A stretch of 64,000 bases of DNA, taken from positions 36,000,540-36,064,539 of the forward strand of contig JAPXFY010000022.1 of assembly GCA_030674185.1 (NCBI GenBank). The letters run 5' to 3'. The position numbers and the translations under genes were made by a program. This document shows positions 14,571-28,308 of the stretch, piece after piece; position 1 is the first letter of the stretch, and every line of letters starts with the position of its first letter. This stretch comes from Monoplex corrugatus. Taxonomy: Eukaryota; Mollusca; Gastropoda; Littorinimorpha; Ranellidae. The notes under the pieces are model-generated. The model was not told where the DNA came from and did not search any database. It was given only the letters and a program-made list of their open reading frames with translations.

Positions 14571-15364
14571 CATTAAGGATTACCAAAGTGTGGCCATTCA
14601 AGATGACCATAGTGTAATAATGACGACCATGATATAGTAAGGGTGACCATAGTGTAGTAAGAATGATCATACTGTAGTAAAGATGGCTAAGGATGACCAT
14701 AGTGTAGTAAGGTTGGCCATAGTATAGCTAAGATCACCATAGTGTAGTAAGGATGACCATGGTATAGTAAGGATGACCATAATGTAGTAAGGTTGACCAT
14801 AATGTAGTCAGTAAGGATGACCATAATGTAGTAAGGATGACAATAGAGTAGTCATTACGCATGACCATATTGTAATCATTAAGAATGACCATATTGTAAT
14901 CATTAAGGATGACCAATAATGTAGTCATTAAGGATGACCATATTGTAGTCATTAAGGATGATGTATTCATTAAGGATGACCATAATGTAGTCATTAAGGA
15001 TACCCATAGTGTAGTCATTAAGGATGACCATGATGTAGTCATTAAGGATACCCATAGTGTAGTCATTAAGGATGACCATAATGTAGTCATTAAGGATACC
15101 CATAGTGTAGTCATTAAGGATACCCATAGTGTAGTCATTAAGGATGACCATAATGTAGTCATTAAGGATGACCATAATGTAGTAATCAAGGATGACCATA
15201 ATGTAGTAATTAAGGATGACCACAGTGTAATCATTAAGGATGACCATAATATAGTCATCAAGGATAACCATACTGTAGTCATTAAGAATTACCATAATGT
15301 AGTCATTAAGGATTACCATAATGTAGTAATTAAGGATGACCATAGTGTAATCATTAAGGATGAC
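14571..15364. repeat. Tandem array C2, 24-bp unit
   Basis: The family C unit here is ATGACCATAATGTAGTCATT followed by AAGG, with AGTGTAG variants. It begins mixed with the shorter units near 14571-14890 and is regular from about 14920. It is cut at 15364 by the 1.9 kb insertion and resumes at 17277. Confidence 0.9.
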
Positions 15365-15548
15365 TGTCAAGCTTGCTAACTTGAACTAGAGGGGAAAAAA
15401 GACAGAGAAACAGACCTATCAGCTCTAACACATCCGTTTATGACTAAATAAGGAAATCATTGGACAAAGTACAGTTACACAAATTTTGTTACAGACAAAC
15501 AAGTCAACATGACGCATCATTCGTACAGATCACGAACATGGATATAGT

Positions 15549-15702
15549 ATTGCTAGAGGTGGCGCGTCGAAAACCAACATTTCATACATTTCAAATCTTC
15601 AAAAACAACGGAAATCACTTAAAAGCATTGCTAGAGGTGGCACCCCCAAAACCAACATTGCACACATTTCAAATCTTCAAACAATGGAATTCACTTAGAA
15701 GC
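15549..15702. repeat. 78-bp tandem duplication inside the LTR-like block
   Basis: Two imperfect copies, 15549-15626 and 15627-15702, both starting ATTGCTAGAGGTGGC and both containing CACATTTCAAATCTTCAA or a one-base variant. Confidence 0.85.
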
Positions 15703-16360
15703 ATAGCAAACACACACACTCACAGAAAATTTCAGTCCATACGACGATTTTGGTCCATAGGATGTTCTGATGCTAGGGTTTCTAATCACTAACGAGTCTC
15801 TCGTCGCTTGGCATGGCGAACAGGCGCCGGATGAAACCACCGCCGAACGACGTGAGGATGTTCACAACAACAGACGTGGAGTCCTGCGAAAGGCGGCGCC
15901 AAGGAAACGAGTCAAGTAGAACGGCTGGGCCGTAGGCTTGTGGCGTGGAGGTACCGCCGATCTTGCCGGAAGACGCAGCTGTAGAAGCCCCTCTGGTCAC
16001 ACCTGCCTCGGACGCTCGTAACGTTGCTGGAGCTCGGACACGTGCATCTCCTCGTAGAGCCAGGACCACCTGGACAGCAACGACGACTGGTGCAGGACGC
16101 TGGTGATCTTCTCCCCTCACGCTAGCGAAACTCCGAACACGATCTCCCATACTGACCCATAGGTATACAAACAGCTATGATTGGACACGGCAGCAAAAAT
16201 TATTTGTAAATATGTTGATGAACCCGGCTACCAACACCAACCTAGCCACCAAACTACACATCAACTAAGCAAAGGAGAGCAGATGACTATTCACTGCGGG
16301 TTATATGCCTGACAATGACACCTATACTCTATACTCTCAAATAACAATGTTGACAAAATT

Positions 16361-16830
16361 GGAATGACTGACCACTGCACTCACCGCATACCGTCTGTAG
16401 CAGAGGAAAAATAACAGGCGTCGAATCTCTCCTGGTTACATACCAACAAGACACAGCCAGCGTAAACTTCCCATAACTATGCTAACTAACACTGAAACGA
16501 CTGACCACTGCACCCGCCGCATACCATCTGTAGCAGAGGAAAATAACAGGCATCAAGTCTTTCCTGGTTACATACCAACAAGACACATAGACCTCTACCC
16601 ACTTCTAGGAAATGAAATCCAACTACAAGTGGTGACTCTGACCAGAAACTGGCCGTATCCACCCAACTGCAAACCGTCTGTAGCAGAAGGGGCACACAAC
16701 ACCAACTGAACCCTTTTCTACATGAAACTATTACATCTAAAAAAAACAACACACAAACTCATCTGACCAGAAACTGGCCAGACACCCACCACCACCCCTA
16801 ACTGCCGTTGTAGAAGGGAGGCTTGACAGC
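16361..16830. repeat. Degenerate 130-150-bp repeats inside the LTR-like block
   Basis: A segment with GACTGACCACTGCAC, GTCTGTAGCAGAGG and CTGGTTACATACCAACAAG occurs at about 16365-16456 and again at 16498-16585. Partial, weaker copies of the CTGTAGCAGAAGG part occur near 16675 and 16802. Repeats of this scale are common in LTRs and untranslated regions, but no function can be read from them. Confidence 0.7.
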
Positions 16831-17276
16831 AACTAAACTGTAATACCTACAATTCTTACCTTTTAAAGCCACAAAACAACTCACAGGACCCTGTTCACAG
16901 AAACAGCGCCCCAAAACACGTGACAGTCTATCCACACGGGTACCAGGCAATCCATGATTTAGACTGCCAACAAGTTTACAGAAAAACTGTTCACACAAAC
17001 AGCACCAAAAACTCACAAAAATTTACACACGCAGACCCACGTAAAACATATCTTAGGCCACAAACACAAGTTGACAGAGCTGTTCACAATCCCCGTGCAA
17101 AAGCACACAAAAATACACACACACAGGCACAGGAAAACCGTCACTGAACAGGTGAGTTTTGACCCAGTTGGCCAAGACTCCACACACAACTGACCCAACC
17201 AAACACCCATGCCCCCAAAAGAGAAGAAAAAGGGGGGGGGGGGGGAAGAAAAAAAAAGAACAAAACTGCCGTGACA

Positions 17277-20200
17277 ATGACCGTAATGTAGTCATTAAGG
17301 ATGACCATAATGTAGTAATCATTATCATAGTGTAATCATAAAGGATCACAATGGTGTAGTCAAAAAGGATTACCATAATGTCGTCATTAAGGATGACCAT
17401 AATGTAGTAATTAAGGATGAGCATAGTGTAATCATTAAGGATGACCATAATGTAGTAATTAAGGATAAGCATAGTGTAATCATTAAGGATGACCATAATG
17501 TAGTCATTAAGGATGACATAATGTAGTCAATAAGGATGACTATAATGTAGTAATCATTATCATAATGTAGTCATTAAGGATGATAGTCATTAAGGATGAC
17601 CATAATGTAGTCATTAAGGATGTAGTCATTAAGGATGACCATAATGTAGTCATTAAGGATGACAATGGTGTAGTCATAAAGGATGACCATAACGTAGTCA
17701 TTAAGGATGACCATAATGTAGTAATCATTACCATAATGTAGTCATTTAGGATCACAATGGCATAGTCATTAAGGATTATCATAGTGTAGTCATTAAGGAT
17801 GACAATGGTATAGTCATAATGGATGACCATAATGTAGTCATTAAGGATGACCATAGTGTAGTCATTGAGGATGACCATAATGTAGTCATTAAGGATGACC
17901 ATAATGTAGTAATCATTACCACAGTGTAGTCATTAAGGATGACAATGGTGTAGTCATTAAGAATGACCATAATGTAGTCATTAAGAATGACCATAATGTA
18001 GTAATCATTACCATACTGGTGTCATTAAGGATGACAATGGTGTAGTCATTAAGAATGACCATCATGCAGTCATTAAGAATGACCATAATGTAGTCATTAA
18101 GAATGACCATAATGTAGTTATTAAGAATGACCATAATGTAGTCATTAAGAATTACCATAATGTAGTCATTAAGAATGACCATAATGTAGTCATTAATGAT
18201 GACCATAATGTAGTCATTAAGAATGACCATAAAGTAGTCATTAAGAATGACCATAATATAGTCATTAAGGATGACCATAATGTCATGAAGGATGACCATA
18301 ATATAGTCATTAAGGATGACCATAACATAGTCATTCAGGATTACCATAATGTAGTAATCATTATCATAGTGTGGTAAGGATGACAATAGTGTAGCCATTA
18401 AGGATAACCATAGTGTAGAAATGATGACCAATGTGAAGTAAAGGGACCATAGTGTTAGTAAAGATGACCAAACTTGTAAGGATGACCATAGTGTAGTCAT
18501 AAAGGATGACCATAGTGTTGTAAGGATAACCATAGGTAGTCATTAAGGATGACAATGTGTTCATAAAGGATGACCATAGTGTAGTCATAAAGGATAACCA
18601 TAGTGTTGTAAGGATGACCACAGTGTAGTCATAAAGGATGACCATAGTATTGTAAGGATGACCATAGTGTAGTCATAAAGGATGTCCATACTGTAGTCGT
18701 AAAGGATGAGCATAGTAAAATAATAAAGAATTACCATAGTGTTGTAAGGATAACCATAGTGTAGTCATAAAGGATGTCCATAGTGTAGTCATAAAGGATG
18801 ACCATAGTGGTGTAAGGATGACCATAGTGTAGGCATAAAGCATGACCATAGTGTAATCATAAAGAATGACCACAGTGTAGTAAGTATGATATAGTGTAGT
18901 CATTAAGGATGACCATAGTGTAGTCATTAAGGATGACCATGATGTAGTAATGATGACCAAAGTATAGTAAGGATGGCCATAATGTAGTCTAAAGGATGAC
19001 AATGGTGTAGTATCATAGGATGACCATATGTAGTCATAAAGGATGGCCATAATGTAACATAGGATGACCATAATGTAGTCATTAAGGATGACCATAAGGT
19101 AGTCATTAAGGATACCATAATGTAGTCACTAAGAATGACCATAATGTAGTCATAAAGGATGACAATGGTATAGTCATTAAGGATGACCATAATGTAGTCA
19201 TTAAGGATGACCATAATGTAGTCATTAAAGGATGACCATAATGTAGTCATAAGGATGCCCAATAGGTAGTCATTAAGGATGACCATAATGTAGTCATTAA
19301 GGATGACCATAATATAGTTCATAAAGGATGACAATGGTGTAGTCATAAAGGATGACCATAATGTAGTCATTAAGGATGACCATAATGTAGTCATTAAGGA
19401 TGACCATAATGTAGTATAAAGGATGACAATGGTGTTGTCATTAAGGATGACCATAATGTAGTCATAAAGGATGACAATGGTGTAGTCGTAAAAGATGACC
19501 ATAATGTAGTCATTAGGATGACCATAATGTAGTCATAAAGGATGCCAATGGTGTAGTCATTAAGGATGACCATAATGTAGTCATTAAGGATGACCATAAT
19601 ATAGTCATAAAGGATGACAATGGTGTAGTCATTAAGGATGACCATAATGTAGTCATAAAGGATGACAATGGTGTAGTCGTAAAGGATGACCATAATGTAG
19701 TCATAAAGAGATGACCATAATGTAGTCATTAAGGATGACCATAATGTAGTCATAAAGGATGACAAGTGTAGTCATAAAGGATGACCATAATGTATCATTA
19801 AGGATGACCATAGTGTAGTCATAAAGGATGACCATAATGTATCATTAAGGATGACCATAGTGTAGTCATAAAGGATGACCATAATGTATCATTAAGGAAT
19901 GACCATAGTGTAGTCATAAAGGATGACAATGGTGTAGTCGTAAAGGATGACCATAATGTAGTCATAAAGGATGACCATAGTGTAGTCATAAAGAATGACC
20001 ATAATGTATCATTAAGGATGACCATAGTGTAGTCATTAAGAATGACCATAATGTCATTAAAGGATGACCATAAGTAGTCATAAAGGATGACAATGGTGTA
20101 GTCATAAAGGATGACCATAATGTAGTCATTAAGGATGACCATAGTGAAATCATTAAGGATGAACATAATGTCATAAGGATGACCATAATGTAGCCATTAA

Positions 20201-23200
20201 GGATGACCATAGTGTAGTCATGAGGATGACCATAGTGTTAGTCATTAAGGATGACCATAGTGTAGTCATTAAGAATGACCATAATGTAGTCATTTAGGAT
20301 GACTATATAATGTAGTCATTAAGGATACTGACCATAATGTAGTCATTAAGGATGACCATAATGTCATTAAGGATGACCATAATATAGCCATTAAGGATTA
20401 CCATAGTGTAGTCATTGAGGATGGCAATAGTGTAGTCATTAAGGATGACCATGAAGTAGTAATGATGACCAAAGTATAGTAAGGATGACACAGTGTAGTC
20501 ATTAAGGATGACCATAGTGTAGTCATTAAGGATGACCATAGTGTAGTCATTAAGGATGGCAATGGTATGTGTACATTAAGAATGACCATAATGTAGTCAT
20601 TAAGAATGACCACATTGTCATGAAGGATGACCATAATATAGTCATTAAGGATGACCATAACATAGTCATTCAGGATTACCATAATGTAGTAATCATTATC
20701 ATAGTGTGGTAAGGATGACAATAGTGTAGCCATTAAGGATAACCATAGTGTAGAAATGATGACCAATGTGAAGTTAAAGGGACCATAGTGTTAGTAAGGA
20801 TGACCAAACTTGTAAGGATGACCATAGTGTAGTCATAAGAGGATGACCATAGTGTAGTCATAAAGGATGACCATAGTGTTGTAAGGATAACCATAGTGTA
20901 GTCATTAAGGATGACAATGTGTAGTCCATAAAGATGTACCATAGTTGTAGTCATAAAGGATGACCATATGTGTTGTAAGGATGACCATAGTGTAGTCATA
21001 AAGGATGGACCATAGTATTGTAAGGATGACCATAGTGTAGTCATAAAGGATGTCCATACTGTAGTCGTAAAGGATGAGCATAATAATATCATAAAGAATT
21101 ACCATAGTGTTGTAAGGATAACCATAGTGTAGTCATAAAGGATGTCCATAGTGTAGTCATAAAGGATGACCATAGTGTAGTCATAAAGGATGACCATAGT
21201 GTAGTCGTAAAGGATGACCATAGTGTAGTCATAAAGAATGACCATAGTGTAGTCATAAAGAATTACCATAGTGTAGTCATAAAGAATGACCATAATGTAG
21301 TAATAAAGAATGACCAAGTGTAGTAAGGATGATCATAGTGTAGTCATTAAGGATGACCATAGTGTAGTCATGAGGTTGACAATAGTGTAGCCATTAAGGA
21401 TGACCATAGTGTAGTCATTAAGGATGACCTATGATGTAGTAATGATGACAAAGTATAGTAAGGATGACCATAATGTAGTCATAAAGGATGACAATGGTTG
21501 TAGTCATATAGGATGACCATAATGTAGTCATAAAGGATGACCATAATGTAGTCATTAAGGATGACCATAATGTAGTCATTAAGGATGACAATGTGTATAG
21601 CATTAAGGATGACCATAATGTAGTCATTAAGGATGGACCATAATGTAGTCATTAAGGATGACCATAATGTAGTCATTAAGGATGACCATAAGGTAGTCAT
21701 TAAGGATGACCATAATGTAGCCATTAAGGATGACCATAATGTCATTAAGGATGACCATAATGTAGCCATTAAGGATGACCATAATAAGTCATATAACGGA
21801 TGACAATGGTGTAGTCATAAAGGATGACCATAATGTATCATTAACGATGACCATAGAGTAGTCATTAAGAATGACCATAATGTCATTAAGGATGACCATA
21901 ATGTAGTCATAAAGGATGACAATGGTGTAGTCATAAAGGATGACCATAATGTATCATTAAGGATGACCATAGTGTAGTCATTAAGGATGACCATAATGTC
22001 AATAAGGATGACCATAATGTAGCCATTAAGCAGGATGACCATAGTGTAGTCATTGAGGATGACCATAGTGTTAGTCATTAAGGATGACCATAGTGTAGTC
22101 ATTAAGAATGACCATAATGTAGTCATTTAGGATGACTATAATGTAGTCATTAAGGATGACCATAGTAATTATGTCATTATAGGATGACCATAATGTCATT
22201 CAAGGATGACCATAATATTAGCCATTAAGGATTACCATAGTGTAGTCATTGAGGATGGCAATAGTGTAGTCATTAAGGATGACCATGAAGTAGTAATGAT
22301 GACCAAAGTATAGTAAGGATGACACAGTGTAGTCATTAAGGATGACCATAGTGTAGTCATTAAGGATGACCATAGTGTAGTCATTAAGGATGGCAATGGT
22401 GTAGTCATTAAGAATGACCATAATGTAGTCATTAAGAATGACCACATTGTCATGAAGGATGACCATAATATAGTCATTAAGGATGACCATAACATAGTCA
22501 TTCAGGATTACCATAATGTAGTAATCATTATCATAGTGTGGTAAGGATGACAATAGTGTAGCCATTAAGGATAACCATAGTGTAGAAATGATGACCAATG
22601 TGAAGTAAAGGGACCATAGTGTTAGTAAGGATGACCAAACTTGTAAGGATGACCATAGTGTAGTCATAAAGGATGACCATAGTGTAGTCATAAAGGATGA
22701 CCATAGTGTTGTAAGGATAACCATAGTGTAGTCATTAAGGATGACAATGGTGTAGTCATAAAGGATGACCATAGTGTAGTCATAAAGGATGACCATAGTG
22801 TTGTAAGGATGACCATAGTGTAGTCATAATGGATGACCATAGTATTGTAAGGATGACCATAGTGTAGTCATAAAGGATGTCCATACTGTAGTCGTAAAGG
22901 ATGAGCATAATAAAATCATAAAGAATTACCATAGTGTTGTAAGGATAACCATAGTGTAGTCATAAAGGATGTCTATAGTGTAGTCATAAAGGATGACCAT
23001 AGTGTAGTCATAAAGGATGACCATAGTGTAGTCATAAAGGATGACCATAGTGTAGTCATAAAGAATGACCATAGTGTAGTCATAAAGAATTACCATAGTG
23101 TAGTCATAAAGAATGACCATAATGTAGTCATAAAGAATGACCACAGTGTAGTAAGGATGATCATAGTGTAGTCATTAAGGATGACCATAGTGTAGTCATT

Positions 23201-26200
23201 GAGGTTGACAATAGTGTAGCCATTAAGGATGACCATAGTGTAGTCATTAAGGATGACTATGATGTAGTAATGATGACAAAGTATAGTAAGGATGACCATA
23301 ATGTAGTCATAAAGGATGACAATGGTGTAGTCATATAGGATGACCATAATGTAGTCATAAAGGATGACCATAATGTAGTCATTAAGGATGACCATAATGT
23401 AGTCATTAAGGATGACAATGGTATAGTCATTAAGGATGACCATAATGTAGTCATTAAGGATGACCATAATGTAGTCATTAAGGATGACCATAATGTAGTC
23501 ATTAAGGATGCCCATAAGGTAGTCATTAAGGATGACCATAATGTAGCCATTAAGGATGACCATAATGTCATTAAGGATGACCATAATGTAGCCATTAAGG
23601 ATGACCATAATATAGTCATAACGGATGACAATGGTGTAGTCATAAAGGATGACCATAATGTATCATTAACGATGACCATAGAGTAGTCATTAAGAATGAC
23701 CATAATGTCATTAAGGATGACCATAATGTAGTCATAAAGGATGACAATGGTGTAGTCATAAAGGATGACCATAATGTAGTCATTAAGGATGACCATAGTG
23801 TAGTCATTAAGGATGACCATAATGTCAATAAGGATGACCATAATGTAGCCATTAAGGATGACCATAGTGTAGTCATTGAGGATGACCATAGTGTTAGTCA
23901 TTAAGGATGACCATAGTGTAGTCATTAAAAATGACCATAATGTAGTCATTTAGGATAACCATAATGTAGTCATTAAGGATGACCATAATGTAGTCATTAA
24001 GGATGACCATAATATAGCCATTAAGGATGACCATAGTGTAGTCATTGAGGATGACAATAGTGTAGTCATTAATGTTGGCCATAGTGTAGTCATTAAGGAT
24101 GACCATGAAGTAGTAATGATGACCAAAGTATAGTAAGGATGACCACAGTGTAGTCATTAAGGATGACCATAGTGTAGTCATTAAGGATGACCATAGTTTA
24201 GTCATTAAGGATGACCATAGTGTAGTCATTAAGGATGGCAGTGGTGTAGTCATTAAGGATGATCATAGTATAGTAAGGATGACCATAGTGTAGTCATTAA
24301 GAATCACCATAATATCATTAAGGATTACCATAATGTAGTCATTAATGATGATCATAGTATAGTAAGGATGACCATAGTGTAGTCATTGAGGACGACCATA
24401 ATGTAGTCATTAAGGATGACCATAGTGTAGTCATTAAGGATGACCATGGTGTAGTCACAAAGGATGACCATAGTGTAGTCATAAAGGATGATCATAGTGT
24501 AGTCATTAAGGATGACCATAGTGTAGTCATAAAGGATGACCATGGTGTAGTCACAAAGGATGACCATAGTGTAGTCATAAAGGATGATCATAGTGTAGTC
24601 ATTAAGGATGACCATAGTGTAGTCATTAAGGATGACCATGGTGTAGTCACAAAGGATGACCATAGTGTAGTCATAAAGGATGACATAGTGTAGTCATTAA
24701 GGATGACCATGTGTAGTCATAAAGGATGACCATGGTGTAGTCAAAAGAATGATCACATAGTGTAGTCATAAAGGATGATCACAGTGTAGTCATTAAGATG
24801 ACCATAGTGTATCATTAAGGATGACCATAGGTGTAGTCATAAAGGATGACATAGTGTAGTCACAAAGGATGACCATAGTGTAGTCATTAAGGATGACCAT
24901 GGTGTAGTCAAAAGGATGACCATAGTGTAGTCATAAAGAATGATCACAGTGTAGTCATAAGGATGACCAAGTGTAGTCATTAGGAATGACCATGGTGTTA
25001 TCACAAAGGATGACCATAGTGTAGTCATAAAGGATGACTATCAAAAGATGAAGTGATATAAGGATGACCATGGTGTAGTCAAAAGGATGACCATAGTGTA
25101 GTCATAAAGGATGATCAAGTGTAGTCATAAGGATGACACAGTGTAGTCAAAGGATGACCATGGTGTAGTCACAAAGGATGACCATAGTGTAGTCATAAAG
25201 GAATGACCACAGTGTAGTCATAAGGATGACCATGTGTAGTCATAAAGGATGACCATGGTGTAGTCATAAAGGAATGACACAGTGTAGTCATAAAGAATGA
25301 TCACAGTGTAGTCATAAAGGATGACCAGTGTAGTCATTAAGAATGACCATAGTGTATCATAAAGAATGATCCACAGTGTAGTCATAAAGGATGATCACAG
25401 TGTAGTCACAAAGGATGACCAATAGTGTAGTCATAAAGGATGACATGTGTAGTCATAAAGGAATGACCAGGTGTAGTCAAAAGGATGATCCAGTGTAGTC
25501 ATAAGATGATCCATAGTGTTATCATAAAGGATGACCATAGTGTAGTCATTAAGGATGACCATAGTGTAGTCACAAAGGATGACAATAGTGTAGTCATAAG
25601 GATGACCATAGTGTAGTCATAAGGATAACCATAGGTGTAGTCAAAAGGATACACAGTGTGTAGTCATAAAGGATGACATAGTGTAGTCACAAAGGATGAC
25701 CATAGTGTAGTCATTAAGGATGATCATGTTAGTCACAATAGATGACCATAGTGTAGTCATAAAGGAATGACATAGTGTAGTCATAAAGGATACACCAGTG
25801 TAGTCATAAAGGATGATCAAGTGTAGTCATAAAGGATGACATAGTGTAGTCAAAAGGATGATCATAAGTGTAGTCATAAAGATGATATCATGTTATCAAA
25901 AGGAATGACCATAGTGTAGTCATAAAGGAATGATCATAGTGTAGTCATAAAGGAATGATCACAGTGTAGTCATAAAGGATGATCATCAGTGTAGTCATAA
26001 AGGATGATCATAGTGTAGTCATAAAGGGATGACCATGGTGTAGTCATAAAGGATGACATAGTGTTATCATAAAGGATGACATAGTGTAGTCATAAAGGAT
26101 GATCACAGTGTAGTCTAAAGTGTCAATTGAGAATGGATACAAGTGTTATCATAAAGGATGACCCATAGTGTAGTCATAAGGATGACCATGGTGTAGTCAT

Positions 26201-27160
26201 AAAGGATGACCATGGTGTAGTCATTAAAGGATGATCACGGTGTAGTCATAAAGGATGATCACAGTGTAGTCATTAGAATGACCAGTGTTGATCATAAGGA
26301 TGACACTAGTGTAGTCATTAAGGATGACCATAGGTGTAGTCATAAGGATGACTCACAGTGTAGTCATTAAGGATGATCACAGTGTAGTCATAAAGGATGA
26401 CCATAGTGTAGTCATAAAGGATGATCACAGTGTAATCATAAGGATGATCACAGTGTAGTCATTAAGGATGATCACAGTGTAGTCATAAAGGATGACCATG
26501 TGTAGTCATAAGGATGATCACAGTGTAGTCATAAAGGATGACATGTGTAGTCATAAAGGATGATCACAGTGTAATCATAAAGGATGATCACAGTGTAGTC
26601 ATTAAGGATGATCACAGTGTAGTCATAAAGGATGACCATGGTGTAGTCATAAAGGATGACTATAGTGTAGTCATAAAGGATATAGGAGTCAACATAAAGT
26701 GTATCATAAAGGATGACCACAGTGTAGTCATAAAGGATGATCACAGTGTAGTCATTAAAGGATGACCATAGTGTAGTCATAAAGGATGACCAGTGTAGTC
26801 ATAACGGATGACCATAATGTATCATTAAGGATGACACAGTGTAGTCATTAAAGGATGATCACAGTGTAGTCATAAAGGATGACCATACGTGTAGGTCATG
26901 AAACGCGATGACCATGGTAGTAGTCATAAAGAGGACCATAATGTAGTATAAGGATTACCAGTGTAGTATTAAGGATGTCATAGTGTAGTTAAGGATGACC
27001 ATAGCTCGTAGTAGGGATGACCAAGACGTTGTTACTAGTGAGTAATAAAGCCCTGTAGTGTAGTTAGGATGACCAAAGTGTAAGTCCATAGTGTCAGTTA
27101 AACTACACATAGTTATAAGATACAGTGTTACATAAGGATACTGTAGTGCATGCAGGTACA
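17277..27160. repeat. Tandem array C3, 24-bp unit, about 9.9 kb
   Basis: Long continuation of family C: ATGACCATAATGTAGTCATT followed by AAGG, with variants AGTGTAG, AATGGTGTAG, GTCATAAAGG, and, after 24400, GATCACAGTGTAGTCATAAA and CATGGTGTAGTCAC types. On the minus strand the period is a multiple of 3 and reads as repeated ILNDYTMV-like octapeptides, which I regard as accidental. From about 24700 to 27100 single-base gaps become very frequent; 22.9-24.6 kb is much cleaner. The right end fades out between about 27000 and 27160. Confidence 0.95.
18299..24130. repeat. Higher-order repeat of about 1.83 kb in array C3
   Basis: Unusual unit variants recur in the same order at regular distances. 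CATAACATAGTCATTCAGG is at 18321, 20656 and 22488. AAGAATTACCATAGTGTTG is at 18726, 21094 and 22921. ATGAAGTAGTAATGATGACC is at 20451, 22285 and 24105. A sister form ATGATGTAGTAATGATGAC is at 21431 and 23259 (21431 and 23259 differ by 1828). The last intervals are 1820-1834 bp, about 76 units; the first interval is longer, about 2335-2368 bp. So multi-unit blocks were duplicated as a whole. Confidence 0.85.
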
Positions 27161-27480
27161 AGGTAACATTACGCACCACAAACACACACATACATTAATA
27201 TCACATATATGACACAACATTCATATGAAACGATACGACACGTAACAGACAACCACAACACACACACAGACACGCAATACACTATATGAAAACACAAATA
27301 AGAACGAACGACGAACAGACATACACACACCACACACACCCACAACAACAACACGACAACACGCGCGCACGCACACACGACACACACACATACCACAACA
27401 CACACGCACCACGCACAGTACACACATCACACACACACACACACACCACACACACACACACAACAACACACACACTTTAA
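27161..27480. repeat. CA-rich low-complexity edge of the satellite
   Basis: A and C dominate the plus strand here, with CACACA runs at about 27310-27475. A short ACGCACCACAAACACAC string at 27173 resembles an array A unit, so a trace of family A may lie on the far side of family C. Confidence 0.6.
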
Positions 27481-28308
27481 TCAAAATAGCAGACGGTGAT
27501 ATATGGAACAAAGTGAAAAGTTCAAACTCCGAAGTACCAAACGCTGAGGGGAAGAGAAAAGCTTTTACCTGGTAATGGTTGCCCATTATCGTCAGCAGCC
27601 TTACAGACTGCCAATACAGTGCTATACGGATGGATTGTCGCCCCCACATAGACCTGCTTTGTATAGAACGATATTTGCACAAATATATGGTGCGAAAACA
27701 ACAAAGAAAGCAAACGAACAGAAACACGTGAATATAGATTAAGAATGTTATCTGATAGATAAAACAAAACAGATGCAAAGCTGGACCAAGTGGCGAGTAA
27801 GGCAGATGAAAAAATGAAGAAGAAAACAAAGTCACCAAGTTCAAAAATCTAGATCAATGTCGGTGACAGCGTTCAGGTAAATAGGAACCAGAAAAGCTCA
27901 AAAATAGTACTGGAAGGCGTATTTAGTTAACACACACACACAGCAAGAAAAGACAAAGGCTGATTTTCGATTGACTGGCGTTTGTCAAGTATATGCAAAA
28001 GACAGCAAAGAAAAATTATCCAACAGTCGATGGGGGGGGGGGGGACAGTGGACAACTTGAGCAGGAGAAAATTGCAAATATGACTTCTGGTTACTAGGAA
28101 ACAAGGGAGAGAAATGTATTGTCCAGTGCAGCGCAAAGCCAAGACCTCAGTGGAGAGGTGGGTTGCAGGGGCAGTCAAAAGAGACTGAAATAGATCAATA
28201 GAATAAGATAATAGAATAAGATATTTAATGTTAGAATGAACATATATAACGTGTCACATTTTGGAAATTATATTCTTATGTTTTTGGAACTGCACAAGCA
28301 GCGTGCGC

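Larger units (their letters stand above)
15365..17276. mobile_element. Candidate solo LTR or LTR-like insertion in array C
   Basis: A 1,912-bp block of non-satellite sequence interrupts the 24-bp array. It begins TGTCAAGC and ends CCGTGACA, so the ends are TG...CA with a 5-bp inverted repeat (TGTCA/TGACA). It is flanked on both sides by ATGAC (15360-15364 and 17277-17281): the left array unit runs through ATGAC and the right flank starts again at ATGAC, as a 5-bp target duplication would produce. That matches integration by an LTR retrotransposon. I find no gag or pol. A 122-codon minus frame at 15782-16150 (Arg/Ala/Val-rich) is unrecognised. A long solo LTR is the simplest reading; a non-autonomous DNA element is the main alternative, because ATGAC also occurs in every array unit. 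Confidence 0.45.

Noticed and set aside
13834..25028. Minus-strand frames of repeated ILNDYTMV-like octapeptides in family C
   Set aside because: Same artefact of a 24-bp stop-poor unit; frames shift with each indel and no flanking exon or conserved end is seen.
2973..27160. CRISPR-like array
   Set aside because: Units are directly adjacent with no unique spacers, and the context is eukaryotic transposons and microsatellites.
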